NCBI GenBank assembly: GCA_016946835.1
Contig: JACVTC010000162.1
Coordinates: 150,001 to 212,000 of the forward strand
Length of the DNA stretch: 62,000 nucleotides
Source: Neocallimastix lanati (nom. inval.)
Lineage: Eukaryota > Neocallimastigomycota > Neocallimastigomycetes > Neocallimastigales > Neocallimastigaceae
Direction: 5' to 3'
The notes under the pieces: model-generated
What the model was told of the DNA's origin: nothing
The model's database searches: none
What the model saw: the letters and a program-made list of their open reading frames with translations, nothing else
Shown here: positions 1 through 10,124 of the stretch, piece after piece
Numbering within the stretch: the first letter of the stretch is position 1
Layout: every line of letters begins with the position of its first letter
Made by a program: the position numbers and the translations under genes

Positions 1-470
1 TGAAATATAAATATAAAGTACAGATTAAATAAAATAAAATAAAATAAAATAAAAAGTTGAAATATAAATATAAAATATAGATTGAATAAAATAAAATAAA
101 ATAAAATAAAAAGTTGAAATATAAATATAAAGTACTGATTGAATAGAATAAAATAAAATAAAATAAAATTAAAAGTTGAAATATAAATATAAAGTACAGA
201 TTGAATAAAATAAAATAAAATAAAATAAAATAAAAAGTTGAAATATAAATATAAAGTACAGATTGAATAAAATAAAATAAAATGTTGAAATATAAATATA
301 AAGTACAGATTGAATGAAATAAAATAAGATAAAATAAAAAGTTGAAATATAAATATAAAGTACAGATTGAATAAAATAAAATAAAAAGTTGAAATATAAA
401 TATAAAGTACAGATTGAATAAAATAAAATAAAATAAAAAATAAATAATAATAAAAAGAAAAAAAAGTTGG
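1..470. repeat. AT-rich tandem repeat array, about eight units
   Basis: About eight head-to-tail copies of a 45-65 base unit. Each has a fixed core (GTTGAAATATAAATATAAAG, then TACAGATTGAAT) followed by a variable number of AAAAT pentamers. Differences in length between units come almost entirely from the pentamer count, so this is a minisatellite containing a microsatellite. Single-base variants such as TACTGATT and AAATATAGATT occur in individual units. No coding potential is seen and the array runs off the left edge. Confidence 0.9.
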
Positions 471-1493
471 AAATAATCCCATTACTAACATAACATAACT
501 TTTCAGGAACTATACATTTTCTTTCTTTTTTTTTTCCTTTCCTTTCCTTTCCTTTTTATTTTTTATTTTTTATTTATTTATTTTTTTTTATATTCCTTAA
601 AAAAAAAATAAATAAAAAATATATATAAAAAAAAATTTCAGGCTTCTTTTCTTTTTTGACAGAAGAAAGGAATGAGCAAAAAAATAATAATAATAAAAAA
701 AAAAAAAGATACACGGTGTGTGTAAATGCTTTTAACTCTAATTTCGGTGTTTTTTTTCATTCCAACAGCAACAGCAACAGCAGTAGGATAAAAACCTTTC
801 CTGTTTTTTTTTTTTTTTCATTCGTAGAGATACAAGTTAATTGGAGGTAGTATTTGTAAGGATGAGAATTAATTGGGGTAGGGTAGTGGTGGCGGTGGTG
901 GTGGTAATGGTAACTTATGATAACACAATGTCTTAGAAAGATAAAAGTTTAAGAATCTCCTCCTCCTCCCCTCCTATCATTTCCTTTTTTTTTTAGGTAA
1001 TGATAAGAGAGTATAGGAAATTTTTTTTTTTTTTATATCAGTCGCTCTTTTAAGTAAAAGAATCAGAACGTAACTACCCTATTACTGAATTAGAAGGAAT
1101 TTACCGTATATTATTTGTATTCATAAATTAAAAACCTTATAAATTATGAAAACTATTTTTTTTATTTAAACAGTATTATCCTACAGATTCATCAATCATT
1201 ACCTCCCATTTACAAAAAAAAAAAAAAAAAAAAAAAAAGGTGTCGTGTGAACCAAATTTATGTAGGAGATAGGAGACCGCTTCCGTTTTGTTTTTAAACG
1301 ATTTTTTTTTATTCAGTTCGTTAAACTTAAAAACAAAACTTTACAAAGCAGTAGTAGTAGAAGTTTATAGATCAACTAAGGGTGAAAAAAAAAGGTTTTA
1401 ATATCGCTGGTGATGCTTTATCACGTAGTTAGAGTAAAGGTAAAAAGGAAAATAGAATAGGTAATACCATTATAGAAAAAGGGAAATAATAAT

Positions 1494-1502
1494 AGATAAT
1501 AG

Positions 1503-1535
<33 letters not shown>

Positions 1536-1740
1536 GTAATAATGATAATAATATAAAATAATAATATAAAATAATAATATAAAATAATAATAATAATAAT
1601 AATAATAATATAAAATAATAATAATAATAATAATAATATAAAATAATTATAATAATAATAATAATATAAAATAATAATAATAATAATAATAATATAAAAT
1701 AATTATAATAATAATAATATAAAATAAAAGATAATAATAA
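1494..1740. repeat. TAA/ATAAAA microsatellite
   Basis: Long run of TAA triplets interrupted at intervals by ATAAAATAATAAT blocks, giving a higher-order pattern. Read on the minus strand it makes a spurious Tyr/Ile/Leu-rich frame (1429-1794), which is not a gene. Confidence 0.9.
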
Positions 1741-2444
1741 TAATGATGATGAAAACCATAATATTAATAATAATTTGGAAAAATAATTACCCAAATAACA
1801 ATAATATTAATGAATATAATAATATAGAAAATATTAATAACAATATTAATAAAAATATTAGTTAAATCCTTTGAAATGATATTAAAAATGAAAAAATAAA
1901 AAAAAATATGCATATATATATATATTTCTGAATTCATGAAAAATTTTTTTTAAATGACAGAATTATCACTATTGAAGGGAAAAAAATAGATATAAAGATA
2001 AAGATATAGTTTGGTTAATTATAGATGATGACATGGGAAAAAAAAAATATAAAAAAAATAATTGGAATGGCATCGTAGAATTGGTCATTGAAGGAACTAC
2101 AAAAGACATATCATAGAATAAAATAAAACTATTACTGTAAAATATATATATATATATAGATATAGATATGATTTTTAATTATTAAAAATTTTTTTTTTAA
2201 AAAAAAAGAATATATTCATCTGTAAACTATGAAACTATGTCAAATTGAATAGATCAAAAATCTTCACCTAAATTTTAATTTTTTTTTAATTGAATAATTT
2301 AGACCTTCCGTGTGGAAGCCCCTACCCTTTTTAGTTAGAATATATAGGTTTTTAAGACAATAATAGAACCTCTTCAAAGTACTACCACTACTACTACTAC
2401 TATTACTACTACTATTTAAAGGTTTATGATACATTCCATTGGTT

Positions 2445-2602
2445 ATTTTTTTTTTTTTTTTTTTTTTTTTTATACTCTATGGGACTTTGAAGCTGAAACG
2501 TAGTCAATGAGTCACTTCTCATAGATGTCATCCTTGATTTCTTTTTGATTTCCTATAATTAATTAATTAATTAATTAATTTTTTTTTTTTTTGGATATTT
2601 GA

Positions 2603-2640
<38 letters not shown>

Positions 2641-2784
2641 TTAAACTTTTTAGAGTTTATGGGTAAAAAATTAGAATAGTTTTTTTTTTTTATTTTAATC
2701 CTCAGGTTTTTTTTTTTTTATGAATTTATTATGATGAAAGAAGGAGGAAGGAAGATAGGTATCTTTCTCTTTAAAACCCATTGA

Positions 2785-2825
<41 letters not shown>
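2445..2825. repeat. Cluster of long poly-T tracts
   Basis: Three uninterrupted T runs: roughly 2445-2471, 2605-2639 (about 35) and 2787-2825 (about 39). An AATT tetranucleotide repeat lies at about 2557-2580. Such runs are typical of very AT-rich intergenic DNA, and their exact length is unreliable in most sequencing data. Confidence 0.85.
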
Positions 2826-2826
<1 letters not shown>

Positions 2827-2993
2827 GAACAGACCTAGATGGGTAAAGGATGCATGCTACAATTAATAATAATTTTTTTTTTTCGAAAAAAAATTAATTA
2901 TTAGAGAACTGGAAGAGAAAGCTTCAAAGAAAAGTATGGGAAAAAAAATCTCACCAAATTATAAAATTGGTGATTAAAATACATTTTTTATTA

Positions 2994-3007
2994 GATTAAG
3001 AGTCTCA
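2994..3007 (+). promoter_or_regulatory. E1 primer-binding site (tRNA-Lys CUU anticodon arm)
   Basis: GATTAAGAGTCTCA lies 23 bases before the gag ATG. Its complement, TGAGACTCTTAATC, reads as anticodon stem, loop (CTCTTAA, anticodon CTT) and the start of the 3' stem of a lysine tRNA. The same 14-mer sits at the LTR edge of the other copia elements here. Priming from the anticodon arm of a tRNA fragment is known for Drosophila copia and Ty5, which use initiator methionine tRNA. Assignment to tRNA-Lys is from general knowledge of that tRNA's sequence. Confidence 0.8.
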
Positions 3008-3030
3008 GAGCTTTTAAACAAACAATCGAC

Positions 3031-3828
3031 ATGTCTCAAGAAAACATCAAATCTTTCAATGGAAAACACTTCCAAGTTTGGGAATTCAGAGTAACTACAG
3101 CCGTAGAAAAATTGGGTCTCGAAGAATATTTAGAAAGTGACATGTACAAAATCACCAAGGAAAAAACTGGAGAAAAAAAGGAAAAATTAAACAAAGTAAA
3201 GAAGAACAACGCTACAGTCAGGGAAGTTTTAATCAACGTTATTGACGATAAAATTCTGCATGATTTCATTAACATCAAATCCTCTTTCCAAATTATGCAA
3301 AAATTAAGAAAGAAGTATGGAGGAGGCGAAACCGACATTGGATACTGAATCAGAAAGCTTAATAACTTGAAAGCTAACAACACTGAAGAAATCACTTATG
3401 TACTTGATGAAATGTTCAGCATATTTGAAACTTTGAAAGGAAAGAACCAAGTTATATCTGATAGAGAAAAATTAAAATTCATGTATGATTCAATGCCAAA
3501 AAACTTTAGAAACTATTTGGACATTGATGAAAATACGAAACCACAGGATCTGTACAGCAAGATAAACAAGAAATTAAATATGGTAGCGTATCTTGAAGGA
3601 GGAGATGATTATAATTATTATTATCAAGATGATCCAATGGAAATAGATGTAATTGAAAAGCCAAGGAAAAACATCAAATACAACAAAGAATTAAAAGAAA
3701 GTCTTCATAAAAACTATATTAAAAACTGTGAAGAAAAGAGATATTGTCATATTTGCGAAATTTTTGGTCATACTACTTGTGAATGCAGATACAACTTTAA
3801 AATATACAAAACAAAATTCAAAAAATAG
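3031..3828 (+). pseudogene. gag: E1 gag (copia capsid-nucleocapsid), one nonsense codon
   Basis: One frame of 265 codons from ATG to TAG, interrupted by TGA at 3346-3348. The family pattern is clear: an N-terminal FNGKHFQVWEF segment, the copia gag core, and a CCHC zinc knuckle CHICEIFGHTTCEC near the end (about residues 235-248) after the DDPMEID motif shared with E5 and E6. The premature TGA falls where E5 and E6 have Trp (YWISRL, YWLKRL), so it is most simply a TGG-to-TGA change. Gag would assemble the cytoplasmic virus-like particle. The ATG follows the primer-binding site closely, which fixes the start. Confidence 0.85.
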
Positions 3829-4676
3829 AGAACATAAAAGATACTATTACAATAAAAACCACCATCAAAGAAATAATAATTTCAATAAAAATAGGTTGGT
3901 CTCACAAACTGAAAAATCGGATGAAGAAGAAAACTATATGGACACTCTTAATTATAAAGAAATATGTCAACTTACTAAAGGTAATATCAGCTTGGTTGAA
4001 GAAACAAGTCATTCCGAAGATAACGATAATACAGAAAAGGATTTATTTAATGTCCATTATAAAAGAAGATACAACAGAGTGGTTATATGATTGTGGAGCA
4101 TGTGAACATATCACTAACAATAAAGACTTATTGACTAATTATACAAAAAGTCCTAACAAACTTTCATGTGCAAACGGTTCGAAATTTAGCTACGAAGGTT
4201 TTGGAGAATACGAATTTCAAATTAATGATAAGAAAATTAAATTAAAACGTGTGTTATATTCTCCAGATATAACAAGAAATATCATCAGTGCAATTGAATT
4301 AGCCAAAACAGGTATAAAAACTATCACGGAACCTCTCAATAAGGAATCAAATATTGTAAAGTTAACATTAATGGACTCAAATAATAAAATAATTCATAAA
4401 ATTTTTTCAACCAAATCAAATCAATTCTTACTTCGTGTAAACAACGTAAATAAAAACGAAATTATGTCCATTAATAATAATAATAATAGAATGATTTGGC
4501 ACCGACGTCTAGGCTATTTCTACAATAAAGAAATAGAAAAATACTTAAAGGATCATGAAATCAATGAACCTGAATGTTTGGATTGCAAGATAGCCAAGAT
4601 GAAAAGAAATCCCCATAATCACGAAACCCCTAAGGCATCCGAGTTATTAGAAATTATACTTTCTAGTAAAAAGTAA
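3829..4676 (+). pseudogene. pol: E1 pol 5' part: protease and GAG-pre-integrase zinc domain
   Basis: After gag the coding frame moves twice, first to the frame of 3728-4090, then to that of 3921-4676. The protease centre reads WLYDCGACEHITN, where E6 has DTGAGEH and E5 DSGAGEH, so the Ser/Thr next to the catalytic Asp is Cys and a conserved Gly is lost. It continues with the conserved VLYSPDITRNIISAIELAK segment and then the HHCC domain, WHRRLGYF...CLDCKIAK. There the second His is Tyr. The frame ends in a deletion at about 4665, after LLEII, exactly where the first integrase Asp (HSDI in E5 and E6) should be. Confidence 0.8.
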
Positions 4677-5998
4677 AAGTGAAACTATTGATATAATTAT
4701 CAATATGTTCAAGTTTTTGAATAATATATTTAAGGATAATAACATTTAATATTTTAAATCAGACAATGGTAGAGAATGCAATAACAGGAAAATTTTAGAA
4801 TTTTGTAAAAATAGTGGAATAAGAAAAATCTTTTCACCACCCTATAATCCTGAAAATAATGGCCTGGCGGAAAGGTTTAACCAAACAATCATTTCATGTG
4901 CAAAAACATTATTATTCTGGAGTAAATTATCTGAAAACTTCTGGGATTTTGCTATAATCTATGCTAATTATATTTATAACAAAGTACCACACAGTGGTAT
5001 TGATAATAAAATTCCAGAAGAAATCTTTTACAACAAAAAAGTCAATTTAAAATACTTTAAAGCATTTGGTTGCATTGCATATTACAAGAATTATTCTCAA
5101 GATAAAGGAAAATTTGACTCCAATGCAATCAAAGGAATATTTCTGGGATTCAATGAACAATCTTACAGCTACATTATTATGAATTATGAAAATTATAAAA
5201 TTCACCGGGTAAGAGAAATTCAATGTATTTAAAATGAACCAGCCAATATTTCTCTCTCTGAAAACGTAATAAATGAATTAACCAATAACAACTTCATAAA
5301 TTTTAACTTCACCAACAATATGCAGTTAACAAACAACAATAATTTAATTAACACAATATATAATGATGAAAATTACATTGTTAATAATTTATTTCAAAAA
5401 TTAAATCTAAACGAAAATTATGACGAAAATACGATGGAAACTGACTCTGAATTTTCTATTAAAAATAATTATAAAACAGCATAAAACAACCTATATCCAA
5501 TAAAGGACTATCAAAATACTATTGATAATCATAATCCACTCAATAATTCAAATAACAATTCCTATAAAAATCACAACCATAATAATGATTACCATCATAC
5601 AAAAAATAATAATTTATTTATTGATCAAGGGAAAAAGGTTTTTATTAATAAAAATTTTTCAAAAAATGAGCAAAATATAAAAAATTACAATAATGAAAAT
5701 CAAACTCTATTCAATAATAATTCAAATAAAAATAATATAGAACAAAATCAAATATTAATTAACTATAATAATTCAAGCAAAATTAATTTTGAACAAAATC
5801 AAACTTTAATAATAAATTAAATAAAAATTATTTTGAACAAAATCAAACCTTATTTAATAATAATCCTAATTCAAATAATTCTGAGAATACTAAAACAAAA
5901 TATAATAAAATTGTCATTAATAATAAATTCCATATAAAGAAAAATCATAATGAAAATAATAATCCTTTTTCAAAAAGTATTGATAATAAAATTGTTTA
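4669..5998 (+). pseudogene. pol: E1 integrase C-terminal part and Asn-rich linker
   Basis: Coding resumes at SKSETIDIIINMF and, past a TAA near 4748, shows the second catalytic Asp (KSDNGREC), the glutamate block NPENNGLAERFNQT and the integrase C-terminal KGIFLGFNEQSYSYIIM. A TAA at 5230-5232 and further stops follow. About 100-130 bases carrying the first catalytic Asp are missing between 4665 and 4669 compared with E6. From about 5270 to 5998 the sequence is a polar, Asn/Ile/Lys-rich linker between integrase and RT. The same kind of linker occurs in E5, E6 and E8. Confidence 0.8.
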
Positions 5999-6023
5999 AA
6001 AACCAGTATCAATATCAATCAAT

Positions 6024-7064
6024 ATGCCACTAACATACAATGAAGCCATTAATTGTAAAAATAAGGAATACTGGAAGAATGCAATTAATAATGAACTCAA
6101 TAATTTATACGACAACAATATAATGACTTATGTAAGAAACATTCCAAAATGACAAAAAATAATCTCAACTAAATGGGTGTTTACTACAAAGACTGACGAA
6201 GACAACAACATAATTAAATTCAAGGCATGTCTGGTAGCAAGAGGTTTTAATCAAAAAGAAGGAGTAGACTTTGACCTCACATATTCTCCCACGTTAAATC
6301 TGGATTGCATCAAATTAATTCTTTTCATCGCTGCAAAGTTCAAATGGAATGTCCAACAATTAGAGATAAAAGCTGCCTACATTAATGCTGACTTGGACAA
6401 AAATATTTATGTCTCCATTCCTCCTGGGGACAAAAATTACAAAAATGGTTTTTGGTTACTAAATAAAGCATTATGCGATCTATAACAATCAGGCTGTCAA
6501 TGGAATATAAATATTACTAATTTTCTCATTAACAATGGATTTACCCAATTCAATTCCGTAAAATGTATTTTCATAAAGGAAGAGAAAGGAATCTTAATTG
6601 CTATTATAGGCACATATGTAGATGATATGAATATCACGGGATACGATAATGAAATTTTCTCTTTAATAAATAAAATCAAAAGAAAATTTAAAATTTCAAA
6701 ATGTGAACCAATAAAATACATTCTTGGAATAAAGATTGAGAAAATTAAAGACAAATTTATCATTTCCAAAAAAGGATTTATTAAAAAATTATTAGAAAAA
6801 TTTAATATTAAATATACAAAAAGAAATAATACGCCATGTACGGGAAATAATTTAATATCCGAAAATAAAGATCCATTTAATAAAACAATTTATAAAAGTG
6901 CTATTGGATCTTTAATATTTTTAGCAAAATGTACGAGGCCAGATATTACATATGCCGTACATAAAGCCGCAAGAAAATCTGAAAATCCCTGTGTATCCGA
7001 CTGGAAAGCCGTAACAAATATTATGAAATATTTAAACAATACTATAAACTATAAATTATTATGA
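6024..7064 (+). pseudogene. pol: E1 reverse transcriptase (RVT_2, copia type)
   Basis: One frame from MPLTYNEAINC to the stop at 7062, broken by TGA (6150-6152) and TAA (6483-6485). RVT_2 hallmarks are visible: KWVFTTK, a degraded ARLVARGF block, TYSPTLNLD, ALCDL-stop-QSG (normally ALYGLKQSG), YVDDMNITG and CTRPDITYAV. Motif A reads QLEIKAAY, so the first catalytic Asp is Glu, while the YVDD pair is intact. The enzyme would copy element RNA to DNA in the particle. This copy is inactive. Confidence 0.88.
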
Positions 7065-7551
7065 TGGTATTGGGACTATTACTGGATATTCTAATGCTGA
7101 TTTTGCTGGTGATATAGTAGATAGAAAATCAACTTCTGGGTTAATAATTATGCTAAGAAAATCACCTTTAATTTGGTTTTCTAAAAAACAATCTACAATT
7201 GCCACATCCACTGCAGAGGCAGAATATGTAAGTACTGCTGAATGCTTAAAAACCATTTTGTGGTTAAGAAATATTTTATACGAATTACTCAAATTTAATA
7301 AGTCTATTACAATTTATACGGACAACTTAGCAAGTAAGACAAGTATTGAAAATGGGGAATTAAATTCAAAATTAAAATGTATTGATATTAAATATCATTT
7401 CAGTAAAGATTATATTGAAAAGAAAATTATAAAATTAGAATATATTGATTCTCAAAACATGCTTGCTGATATATTTACCAAAGATTTAGGTGGAAAGAAA
7501 ATACTTTATTTTTCAAATAAAAATTTTATTCATAATAAAAATTATATTTGA
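7063..7551 (+). pseudogene. pol: E1 RNase H (copia type)
   Basis: A frameshift of one base from RT opens a frame ending in TGA at 7549-7551. Signature residues in order: YSNADFAG (the first Asp, normally D-A-D, is Asn), WFSKKQ, STAEAEYVSTAEC with its catalytic Glu, YTDNLAS, and NMLADIFTK with the last Asp. Only the D-to-N change and the frameshift stop it from being intact. RNase H removes the RNA strand during cDNA synthesis. Confidence 0.85.
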
Positions 7552-7732
7552 GGTGGAGTATTATGGTTTTAGTCTAATTTAATAATAATAAATTAAATAT
7601 GAACCAAATAATTAATTTTATAATTCAATATATTTATATTTATTCTTTTAACACGTTATATTCATTATAAAATTTTATTAAAAGATATTTAATATAACAA
7701 TATATATAGCTTTATATATTGTTACATCTAAT
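7550..7732 (+). mobile_element. E1 polypurine tract and truncated 3' LTR
   Basis: GAGGTGGAG at 7550-7558 matches the E6 tract (GAGGGGGAG) and overlaps the RNase H stop, as in other copia elements here. The LTR would start at 7559 as TATTATGG, which is TG decayed to TA. About 170 bases follow, ending with a perfect 12 bp hairpin at 7695-7724. The gypsy G1 gag begins at once at 7733, so the rest of the LTR and its target duplication are missing. Confidence 0.65.
7695..7724. other. LTR hairpin, 12 bp stem, 6-base loop
   Basis: TAACAATATATA (7695-7706) pairs perfectly with TATATATTGTTA (7713-7724) around loop TAGCTT. Similar hairpins with short loops recur in the other LTRs of the window. Confidence 0.75.
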
Positions 7733-8679
7733 ATGGAAAATTTCTTTATTCATAAGAAAAGTTATTCATCATCTAGTAGTTCTAGCCATTCAAACGCAAG
7801 CTTTGAAGATAGGAGTGTTAATAATTCTCCCTTTAACTCTGACAATTCAAGTACAATAGTTAGGTCCAAAATGACATTTGATTCAAAGGATAAAATGTTA
7901 ATGTTAAACGCCATCCAGAAGTTAGGTGCTGGCAATAAAAACGTAAAGTCTTGGATTAAGCAAATTACTTCTTGGATGAAATTGTTTGAAGAAACAGATA
8001 TGAATAATGTAGTCCTTTGTATGAAATTAGCCTCCGCAGGAGACATTCCGGAATATATTGACAACTATGTTACACAAAATCCTGATAATCTTTCCATGGA
8101 GGGGTTAGAAAATTTTCTTCTTACAGAATGGTTACACGAGAAGAAACAAAGTCAACTATTATCCGAGATTAAAAACATGACTATTGAAAGAAATGAAACC
8201 GTAGTCGAGTTTAACAAGAGATTTAAAGAAATATATAAGAAACTAAATGAAGAAATAAGAAATATATTTCTATATATGACTACGAGGGAACTCTGAAACC
8301 AAGAACTGTGATTTGGTCAGGAGTCCATTCTTCCTGTTGTTCATCATTAGAGGAGGTTTATGAAAAAGCTGAACTCTATGATGAAATTTACCATGAAACA
8401 AACAAAAGGAAGACTAATAATTTTTGATCCTTATATCAAGAGGGTGGAGACAATAGTAATAGGATAATAATTAAACCTAAAACTCTTCCTTCACAAGTAA
8501 AGGTAAAGTCTCCCAAAGAAAATAACACCATGGAAGACCTAACCAATAAAATGAAAAATTTAAGGATAAAGACCTGTTACATTTGTGAACAAGAGGGACC
8601 CTTGAAATACGATTGTCCCAAACTGAAGAGATTAAATGCTCTCCTAGAAAAATTAGATAATCTTGAAGAAAAAAACTAA
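7733..8679 (+). pseudogene. gag: G1 gag (retrotransposon gag with zinc knuckle)
   Basis: The ATG at 7733 opens a frame to 8296 with a Ser-rich N-terminus and a Retrotrans_gag-like core (MKLASAGDIPEYIDNYV, then FLLTEWLHEKKQ and VVEFNKRFKEIYKKL). A frameshift at about 8280 moves coding to the frame reading GTLKPRTVIW, which has one TGA at 8426-8428 and ends at TAA 8677-8679. A zinc knuckle CYICEQEGPLKYDC is seen near 8579-8620, with the knuckle His replaced by Pro. So both the frame and RNA-binding function are compromised. Confidence 0.8.
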
Positions 8680-9694
8680 ATAAAGGGAGTTTGCGGACTC
8701 CCGAAAATAAAGTAACCGCCCCTTATTACACTCCCGAGAAACCAAATAAGCTACTTATCGCTGCGGCAAAGAGGAAGTCTAATTCTCAGGAGAATAATAT
8801 TAATAAAAAAAATACAATTTACGAGATAATTCATCTCATGATGTTGAGGAAACATCAAGAGACAATATTACCCAAAATACTAATGTAGGGGATAATATTA
8901 TCTTTAAGGAATTTAATTATTCCTAAATCACAATTAAATAAATTAAAGAAGAAAGAATCATTAAATAAAACACAAAATAATTTTACAAATATTCAGAACA
9001 ATAATAATAATAATTATAATAATAATAATAATATTAATAATGATAATAATAATAAAAATAATTATAATATTTATAATAATAATGATATTAATAATAATGC
9101 TTATAATAATAATAATAATAATGATAATATAAGTAGTAACAATAATAGTAATAAGTATAATGATAACGACAATATTAATAATAGTAGTCATAATTATATC
9201 AACAATGTTAACAATAATAATTTTAGTAGTACAAATGTATTAAATACTGAAAATATTAATTTATCATCTGATAGGGATACAAATTTGTCTACCAGTAATG
9301 CGCCACAAAATAGTTACTCTAACAATAATAATAATATTAATAATTTTAATAATTCAAATATGATAATAGATAGTACGAATAACAATACCAATAACCAAAG
9401 TAATAAGGGTTCCAATGTCAATAAGAAATGTCCCCGAAATTTACGTCTAATGAATAATGTGGAACCTTATGATATTATTAAGGATATTAGTTAACTTAAA
9501 ATGTAATATATCTTTATCACAATTGGTAAATGGTAGTCCTAGATATAGGGCTGACCTTATTAAGGGGCTAAAATTAGAAAAGAATACCAATATTGTAAGT
9601 GCCCTTAATAACTTAGATGTACAAATGATTATGGTTAATAATGTTGACTGTGATTATATTAGTAAAAGTAGGGAAGTAAGGAAGGATGATATTG
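8680..9694 (+). pseudogene. G1 spacer between gag and protease, Asn-rich
   Basis: A short frame (8691-8888, Lys/Pro-rich) is followed by long AAT/AAC-coded Asn runs (about 8960-9420). Then comes YDIIKDIS, a stop, and a frame-shifted LKCNISLSQLVNGSPRYRAD. The latter is a conserved segment normally found just upstream of gypsy proteases, where Gag-Pol binds or is cleaved. The minus-strand Ile-rich frame 8961-9191 is only the shadow of the Asn codons. Confidence 0.65.
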
Positions 9695-10124
9695 TATTGT
9701 TCCAGCCACGGTGGATGATGTCACGTGTCAACTACTTGTAGACTCGGGTAGTAACCTTAATATTGTTTCCTCCAGATTCTTTAATTCTCTACCTGGAGAA
9801 TATGTTTCAGCTGGTATCAGTAAAGGAAGAATATTACAAGCTCTTTCTACAGGAGAACCCTCTCAAGGTCAATTAGTATTCTTACCTGTAAAAATAGAAT
9901 TTTTGGAATTCGAAACCGCCTTTAGAATTATAGAAAACGATGATGCTTATTTTGATATTTTAGTTGGTTACTATACGCAAGCCCAATACAACTTCTTTGT
10001 AATACCTCCATTAAAAGCTTTATATTTCATTAATGAAGACTCTTGTCAATACGTGTGTGATACTATTTCTGATTTGGACTCAGAAAAGATTGCTTGCTTT
10101 GTAAAAAAATTGATGATGATGTAA
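9695..10124 (+). pseudogene. pol: G1 aspartic protease
   Basis: Frame reading IPATVDDVTCQLLVDSGSNL, with catalytic motif DSGS at about 9740 followed by NIVSSRFFNSLPGEYV and the flap-like GEPSQGQLVFLPVKI. It ends at 10124 and the RT frame starts in an overlapping frame at 10094. A retropepsin-type enzyme would cut Gag-Pol. The active site itself is intact, but the upstream frame is shifted relative to the spacer. Confidence 0.75.

Larger units (their letters stand above)
471..2992. other. Low-complexity intergenic DNA, no gene recognised
   Basis: This stretch consists of homopolymer runs and simple repeats: poly-A around 1214-1238, TAA microsatellite 1494-1740, and several poly-T tracts from 2445 on. 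The short reading frames inside it (for example 656-850 on +) are Lys/Asn/Phe/Ser runs with no domain. E1's 5' LTR should end at 2993, but no copy of its 3' LTR (7559 on) is recognisable here. Either that LTR has been replaced or it has diverged beyond recognition. A small inverted repeat at 2951-2973 (TCACCAA/TTGGTGA) lies just before the primer-binding site. Confidence 0.7.
2994..7732 (+). mobile_element. E1: degenerate Ty1/copia retrotransposon
   Basis: Copia-type order is visible: primer-binding site, gag with a CCHC knuckle, protease, integrase, Asn-rich linker, reverse transcriptase, RNase H, polypurine tract, start of 3' LTR. It is related to E5, E6 and E10 (same gag type, same GTDN/ISEN-type linker between RT and RNase H). 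It carries at least four in-frame stops, three frameshifts, a deletion that removes the first integrase aspartate, and changes in two catalytic aspartates (RT motif A and RNase H). It cannot be autonomous. The 5' LTR is not recognisable and the 3' LTR is cut short where G1 begins. Confidence 0.9.

Noticed and set aside
656-850. 64-codon frame on + with poly-Asn/Lys and Ser-Asn repeats
   Set aside because: Composition comes from poly-A, poly-T and CAACAG repeats, with no domain, no context and no neighbour; judged spurious.
1429-1794. Tyr/Ile/Leu-rich minus-strand frame that looks like a membrane protein
   Set aside because: It is the reverse reading of a TAA microsatellite. The same applies to 8961-9191 and 30628-30915.
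3346-3348. Possibility that TGA codes for Trp in this genome
   Set aside because: TGG is used for Trp at the same positions in related elements. TGA also replaces Gly and other codons and ends otherwise normal frames, so mutation is the simpler reading. Not fully excluded without host genes.
3036-3395. 119-codon frame opposite E1 gag
   Set aside because: Shadow of gag on the other strand. Similar shadows at 7762-8064, 10639-10908, 11547-11798, 15464-15655, 16917-17192, 36442-36919, 38494-38703, 39567-39851 and 42402-42725 were left out for the same reason.
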